A DNA stretch of 10,090 bases from Pseudomonadota bacterium (GTDB lineage Bacteria > Pseudomonadota > Alphaproteobacteria > Rhizobiales > Methylopilaceae): the NCBI GenBank assembly GCA_023430145.1, contig JAEZCD010000414.1, positions 1 to 10,090 on the forward strand. The letters run 5' to 3'. Below the pieces are notes generated by a model. The model made no database searches. It was not told where the DNA came from and was given only the letters and a program-made list of their open reading frames with translations. Below, in pieces: positions 6,537-10,090 of this stretch; positions within the stretch are counted from its first letter, which is position 1; every line of letters begins with the position of its first letter. The position numbers and the translations under genes were made by a program.

Positions 6537-6544
6537 ATGAGCCA

Positions 6545-7207
6545 ATGTCTGAATTCTTCACTGCCGAAGCACTGAGCGCCCTCGCCCAGGTCATCATGAT
6601 CGATCTGGTGCTGGCGGGTGACAACGCCATCGTCATCGGCCTCGCCGCCGCCGGCTTGCCGCGCGAGCAGCGGGCCAAGGTGATCATCATCGGCATCGGC
6701 GCCGCCACCATCATGCGCATCGGCTTCGCGCTGGTGACGACGCAGCTGCTGGCTATCATCGGTCTGTTGTTCGCAGGCGGGCTGCTGCTCCTATGGGTCT
6801 GCTGGAAGATGTGGCGCGAGCTGCGCACGCATCATCCCGATGCGGACGCGCACGACATCGGCGGCAATGGCGGCGGTTTCTCCGTCAACCCGGACGGCAC
6901 CATCGTCGGCACTGCGCCGACCAAGACGTTCGGCCAGGCGGTGCTGCAGATCATCATCGCCGACGTCTCGATGTCGCTCGACAACGTGCTCGCCGTCGCC
7001 GGCGCGGCGCGCGAGCATCCCGAGATCCTGATCTTCGGCCTCGCCCTGTCGATCGCCCTCATGGGCTTTGCCGCGAGCTTCATCGCCCGCATCCTGCAGA
7101 AGCATCGATGGATCGCCTATGTCGGCCTCGCGGTGATCCTCTACGTCGCGCTCGACATGACCCTCCGCGGCTTCCTCGAGGTCTGGCCCTATGTTGGCCG
7201 CGTCTGA
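6545..7207 (+). CDS. TerC family integral membrane protein, YjbE-like putative metal transporter
   Basis: A 220-residue protein with about six or seven hydrophobic segments in two halves. Each half carries the TerC signature acidic residues: DLVLAGDNAIVIG (20-32, Asp20, Asp26, Asn27) and DVSMSLDNVLAVAG (140-153, Asp140, Asp146, Asn147). The inter-half loop (about 91-128) is hydrophilic with a His/Asp cluster (HHPDADAHD) and a glycine run. Length and the pattern match the YjbE branch rather than the longer Alx branch. Members of the wider family export manganese or load metals onto exported enzymes, and many lie behind metal-sensing RNA leaders; despite the name, tellurite resistance is not implied. 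The ATG at 6545 follows AGGGG by nine bases; an out-of-frame ATG at 6537 is too close to it. Regulation by the upstream RNA is likely. The substrate is inferred. Confidence 0.92.
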   Translation: MSEFFTAEALSALAQVIMIDLVLAGDNAIVIGLAAAGLPREQRAKVIIIGIGAATIMRIGFALVTTQLLAIIGLLFAGGLLLLWVCWKMWRELRTHHPDADAHDIGGNGGGFSVNPDGTIVGTAPTKTFGQAVLQIIIADVSMSLDNVLAVAGAAREHPEILIFGLALSIALMGFAASFIARILQKHRWIAYVGLAVILYVALDMTLRGFLEVWPYVGRV

Positions 7208-7485
7208 GCGGCCGGCGCGCGACTGAACCGCACGAGGAGCTGAGACGAGGGCGGCTTCTTCGACGGCGTCATCGGCGACGACGACGGCGACCACTGACTC
7301 GACCGACGCGCCCGCCGCCCGCGGGCTTGCCCGCGCCGACGCCGCGAGCGCAGGCGCGCGTGAAAATATTCCGCCGCCTTTGTCATGATCGCGACACCGC
7401 CTCGCGGTTCGAGCGGCTATAGTGACAGGCGAACCGATGCCGCCGACGAGTTCCGGCGGCTCGGCCCCCCGCCGGCTGCCATCCG
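7208..7485. other. Intergenic region between terC and the MFS gene
   Basis: No convincing gene is seen. In the terC frame, after two stops, 7244-7297 reads an acidic string ending GGFFDGVIGDDDGDH and TGA without a start codon, possibly a remnant. CGCGGG (7320-7325) and CCCGCG (7330-7335) form a 6-bp stem with a CTTG loop and no T-run, a weak terminator at best. The less GC-rich stretch 7362-7385 and TATAGT at 7418-7423 (five of six matches to a -10 box) suggest a promoter for the MFS gene, but no -35 box is found at proper spacing. Confidence 0.35.
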
Positions 7486-8877
7486 TTGAACGCGCTTCGC
7501 AAAATACCGCCGACCTGGATCGTCGCGGCGGCCTTCTTCATGGAGAACCTGGACGGGACGATCATCGTCACCGCCCTCCCCGCCATAGCGGCGGACTTCG
7601 GCGTGCGGGTCACCGACGCCAGCGCCGGCATCACCGTCTACGTGCTGATGGTGGCGATCACCATCCCGGCGAGCGGCTGGATCAGCGACCGCTTCGGCGC
7701 CCGCAACGTCTTCTGCGGCGCCGTCGCGCTGTTCACGGTCGCCTCCCTGCTGTGCGCCTGGAGCCAGACGCTGTTCGAGTTCACCGCCGCGCGCACCCTG
7801 CAGGGAATCGGCGCGGCGCTGATGTCGCCTGTCGGCCGCCTCGTCGCCCTGCGCGGTGCCGAGAAGCAGGATCTCATGCGCGCCATCGCCGTGATCTCCT
7901 GGCCGGGTCTCGTCGCCCCCGTGATCGCGCCGCCGATCGGCGGCCTCATCACCGAATGGGCCTCCTGGCACTGGATCTTCCTCATCAACGTGCCGCTCGG
8001 CATCGCCGGCATCCTCGTCGCGATCTGGGCCGTGCCGAACGAGACCGCCGAGGAGCGCACCCCGTTCGACTGGACCGGCTTCGGCCTCGCCGGCCTCGCC
8101 ATGGCCTGCCTGCTCTACGGGCTCGACCTGCTCGGGCATGCGCAGGACAAGCTCCTGCTCGCCACCGCGGTGCTGGTCTTCGGGGCGCTCGCGCTGATGC
8201 TGCTGCTCCGGCATTCGCGCCGGCGGCCACACGCGCTCGTCGACCTGAAGCTGCTCGCCATCCCGACCTTCGCGGTCGCCACGCTCGGCGGCTCGCTGAC
8301 GCGCATCGCGCTCAACGGCACGCCCTTCCTGCTGCCGCTGATGTTCCAGCTCGGCTTCGGCTTCAACGCCTTCGACGCCGGCATGCTGGTGCTGTTCTAC
8401 ATGCTCGGCAATCTCGTCATGAAGGCGGTGACGACGCCGGTGCTGCAGCAGTTCGGCTTCCGCAACGTGCTCGTCGGCAACGGCGTGCTGCTGGCGCTGA
8501 GCATCTTCGTCTTCGCCGCCCTGTCGCCGGCGGTGCCGTTCGCGCTGACTGCCTTCGCGCTGCTGCTCGGCGGGCTGATCCGCTCGCTGCAGTTCACCGG
8601 CCTCAACACGCTCTCCTTCGCCGACGTGCCGACGCGCCAGCGGCCGGCGGCGACCATGATGTCGAGCGCCGCGCAGCATCTGTCGAACAGTCTCGGCGTC
8701 GGCGTCGGCGCGCTGACGCTCAACCTCGCCCGCTATGTGCCCGGCTACGGCGAGGATCCGCTGCTGCCGTTCGCCCTCGGCTTCCTCGTGCTGGCATTCT
8801 TCGCGGTCGTCTCCATGCCGTTCTACTGGCGGCTCGCGCCCGACGCCGGCGCCGAGGTGAGCCGCCGCCAGCGGTGA
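7486..8877 (+). CDS. MFS transporter, DHA2 (EmrB/QacA) drug:proton antiporter family
   Basis: A 463-residue inner-membrane secondary transporter with about 14 hydrophobic segments. Diagnostic stretches are MENLDGTIIVTALP in helix 1 (19-32), motif A GWISDRFGAR (64-73), motif C-like GLVAPVIAPPIGG (141-153) and WHWIFLINVPLGI (161-173), all typical of the DHA2 multidrug efflux family. The usual role is proton-driven export of toxic organic compounds; the substrate cannot be read from sequence. No membrane-fusion (EmrA-like) partner is adjacent. The start is taken as TTG at 7486, since the only in-frame ATG early on (residue 19) would remove part of helix 1, and a TGA at 7423 bounds the frame. No strong ribosome-binding site is seen. 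The gene converges on the minus-strand racemase gene with six bases between the stops and no terminator in between. Confidence 0.93.
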   Translation: MNALRKIPPTWIVAAAFFMENLDGTIIVTALPAIAADFGVRVTDASAGITVYVLMVAITIPASGWISDRFGARNVFCGAVALFTVASLLCAWSQTLFEFTAARTLQGIGAALMSPVGRLVALRGAEKQDLMRAIAVISWPGLVAPVIAPPIGGLITEWASWHWIFLINVPLGIAGILVAIWAVPNETAEERTPFDWTGFGLAGLAMACLLYGLDLLGHAQDKLLLATAVLVFGALALMLLLRHSRRRPHALVDLKLLAIPTFAVATLGGSLTRIALNGTPFLLPLMFQLGFGFNAFDAGMLVLFYMLGNLVMKAVTTPVLQQFGFRNVLVGNGVLLALSIFVFAALSPAVPFALTAFALLLGGLIRSLQFTGLNTLSFADVPTRQRPAATMMSSAAQHLSNSLGVGVGALTLNLARYVPGYGEDPLLPFALGFLVLAFFAVVSMPFYWRLAPDAGAEVSRRQR

Positions 8878-8883
8878 GGGCCG

Positions 8884-9537
8884 TCAGAGGAAGAACCGCT
8901 TCAGCTTCTCGACCGCGGCGTCCGGCGCCGTCAGCACCGGCTTGTCGGTGACGGCGCGGACGGCATCGGCCGCCCGCGAGGTGGAGAAGTGGGCGAGCAT
9001 GATGGCATCGTAGCCGCGCTGGCCGCGCGCCTCTTCCGCGATCAGCCGGTCATGGCGTTCGCCGTCGCCGGTCCGCAGGGCCGCCATCGCCGGCTCGACG
9101 AGAATCGTCGTCAGCCGCGCGTCGGATCTGCGGCGCTCGACCTCCTCGCGGAACTCGGCCTCCATGCTCGGCTTGGAGGGCGCGAAGGTGGCGATCATCA
9201 GGCTCCGCCGGCCGGCGGCGATCGCCGCCTCGAACATCGCCTCGTTCGGCTTCAGCACCGGCACCGACACCACGGCCGCGGCGCGCTCGATCGCCGGGCC
9301 GAAGGCCGAGCAGGTGAAGAGGATCGCATCGGCGCCGGTGGACGCCGCATAGCGGGCGAGCGCGATGATGCGCTCGGTGATGGCGTCCGTGATGGCGCCC
9401 GCGGCGGCGAGATCGGGCGAGAGCGAATCGTCGAGCAAATTGCCGGTCTCGGCTTCCGGCCAGCTGCGCTCCAGCGCCGCGCGGATCGGCGGCACGGCGA
9501 CCTCGGTGGCGTGGATCAGGGCTATGCGGGGCGCCAT
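8884..9537 (-). CDS. Aspartate/glutamate racemase family protein, single-cysteine type
   Basis: A 217-residue cytosolic protein. Residues 3-10 (PRIALIHA) form the first strand. GADAILFTCSAFG (68-80) carries the conserved first catalytic-type Cys76, and SVPVLKPNEAMFEAA (91-105) follows as in the Asp/Glu/hydantoin racemase superfamily. The second half-site reads YDAIMLAHFSTSRA (176-189), where racemases have a second Cys; Cys76 is the only cysteine in the protein. Two-base racemisation is therefore unlikely; one-cysteine relatives include decarboxylases and isomerases, and the real reaction is unknown. The ATG at 9537 has a near-perfect GGAGGA seven bases upstream, overlapping the TGA of the upstream SDR gene, ten bases away. 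The longer same-frame reading into the SDR gene is spurious. The two genes very probably form one operon. Confidence 0.87.
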   Translation of the reverse strand: MAPRIALIHATEVAVPPIRAALERSWPEAETGNLLDDSLSPDLAAAGAITDAITERIIALARYAASTGADAILFTCSAFGPAIERAAAVVSVPVLKPNEAMFEAAIAAGRRSLMIATFAPSKPSMEAEFREEVERRRSDARLTTILVEPAMAALRTGDGERHDRLIAEEARGQRGYDAIMLAHFSTSRAADAVRAVTDKPVLTAPDAAVEKLKRFFL

Positions 9538-9547
9538 CACGTCCTCC

Positions 9548-10090
9548 TCAGCCGACCGGGGAGACGCCGCCGTCGATGTTGATGGCGACGCCGGTGACGT
9601 AGCTCGCCCGGTCGGAGGCGAGGAAGGCGATGACGTCGCCGGCCTCCGAGCCCTCGCCGACGCGGCCGAGCGGGATCTGGCGCCGCTTCGCCTCCTCGGC
9701 ATAGAGGGCGTCGAGGTCTTGCCCCTCGCCCGTGAGGCCCTGGCGGGCGTAGCGCCGCTCGTGCTGGCCGCTCTTGATGAAGCCGATGCAGACCGTGTTG
9801 ACCAGAATGTTGTCGGCGGCGAGATCCTTCGACAGCGCCTTCGTCAGCGCGATGCCGGAGGCGCGGGCGATCGAGGTCGGCATCGAGGCCGCGCCCGGCG
9901 TGCGGCCGGCGATGCTGGTGACGTTGACGATGCGGCCGCCGCCGACCTTGCGCATCTGCGGGATGACGGCCCGGATCAGCTCCATCGCGCCCCAGATTTT
10001 TACGTCGAAATCGGCGTCCCAGTCCGCCCGCGTCGTCTGCTCGAAGGGCTTTGCGAACGAGGTGCCGGCATTGTTGACGAGGATGTCGAC
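9548..10090 (-). CDS. SDR family protein (N-terminal part outside the window), atypical active site
   Basis: The gene enters from beyond position 10090 on the minus strand; about 180 C-terminal residues are seen, without the first strand and the nucleotide-binding TGxxxGxG motif. Visible landmarks are VDILVNNAG at the window edge (NNAG motif), GGGRIVNVTS with the conserved serine (9908-9937), LVNTVCIGFIKSG and the closing SYVTGVAINIDGG. The classical YxxxK pair is replaced: the aligned segment reads PTSIARASGIALTKAL, giving Thr for Tyr and Arg for Lys. The Asn of the tetrad aligns with Lys in DVKIWG. I recall other SDR proteins with PTSVTRA at this place, so it looks like a subfamily trait, not decay; reading frame and fold are intact. 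An internal ATG at 9985 is not the start, since homology continues upstream. It is probably the first visible gene of an operon with the racemase-family gene. Confidence 0.9.
   Translation of the reverse strand, partial: VDILVNNAGTSFAKPFEQTTRADWDADFDVKIWGAMELIRAVIPQMRKVGGGRIVNVTSIAGRTPGAASMPTSIARASGIALTKALSKDLAADNILVNTVCIGFIKSGQHERRYARQGLTGEGQDLDALYAEEAKRRQIPLGRVGEGSEAGDVIAFLASDRASYVTGVAINIDGGVSPVG

Noticed and set aside
6355..6540. Canonical yybP-ykoY manganese riboswitch upstream of terC
   Set aside because: The expected GGGGAGUAG and AAGACC core segments could not be found, so the specific class is not claimed.
6537..6575. A 12-codon out-of-frame ORF starting at ATG 6537 before terC
   Set aside because: The only ribosome-binding sequence is one base away, too close for initiation there, while its spacing to the terC ATG is normal.
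7320..7335. Intrinsic terminator after terC
   Set aside because: The 6-bp GC stem has no T-run, so it cannot be called a standard terminator.
7380..7423. Full sigma70-type promoter TTGTCA ... TATAGT for the MFS gene
   Set aside because: The spacing between the hexamers is about 32 bases, far more than the usual 16-19.
7417..8679. A 420-codon minus-strand frame opposite the MFS transporter
   Set aside because: It is a low-complexity, charge-rich shadow of a well-defined transporter gene.
8878..8883. Bidirectional terminator between the converging MFS and racemase genes
   Set aside because: Only six bases separate the stops and no inverted repeat was seen there.

Overview
The window looks like a chromosomal segment of a high-GC alphaproteobacterium, most likely of the Hyphomicrobiales (Rhizobiales). 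The reasons are a cellulose operon of the Agrobacterium type carrying bcsN, a FixL/FixJ-style two-component pair, a YjbE-type TerC protein behind a structured RNA leader, and strongly GC-biased third codon positions. No rRNA, tRNA, insertion sequence, phage gene or CRISPR array was seen.

Layout. Positions 1-3324 hold the 5' part of a cellulose operon on the minus strand, in the order bcsN, bcsA, bcsB. Only the first 24 codons of bcsB lie inside the window. BcsA makes the glucan and moves it across the inner membrane, and its PilZ domain senses cyclic di-GMP. BcsB is the periplasmic partner. BcsN is a probable lipoprotein. The 250-bp divergent region (3325-3574) carries a CtrA-like site and a possible 19-codon leader ORF. 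On the plus strand, 3575-5876 encodes a MASE1 membrane histidine kinase and a FixJ-family response regulator separated by one base. The gap after them contains a perfect 19-bp palindrome that lies just upstream of a 107-residue three-helix membrane protein of unknown function (6018-6341).

Positions 6342-6544 are an RNA leader that can fold into several strong helices, including a compact three-way junction. Its last helix covers the Shine-Dalgarno sequence of the next gene, a TerC/YjbE-family membrane protein (probable metal ion exporter, 6545-7207). This leader is the most interesting element of the window. After a gap of about 280 bp comes a DHA2-type MFS transporter (7486-8877). It converges, six bases apart, on a minus-strand pair: a truncated SDR-family protein (9548 to the window edge) and an Asp/Glu racemase-family protein (8884-9537). 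Both proteins of that pair lack residues that are catalytic in the textbook members of their families.

How the genes may work together. The cellulose genes form one unit. The kinase/regulator pair is divergent from it and could control it, the small membrane gene, or distant targets; the sequence does not decide. The TerC gene appears to be controlled by its own leader. The SDR/racemase pair is translationally close and probably one operon of unknown substrate.
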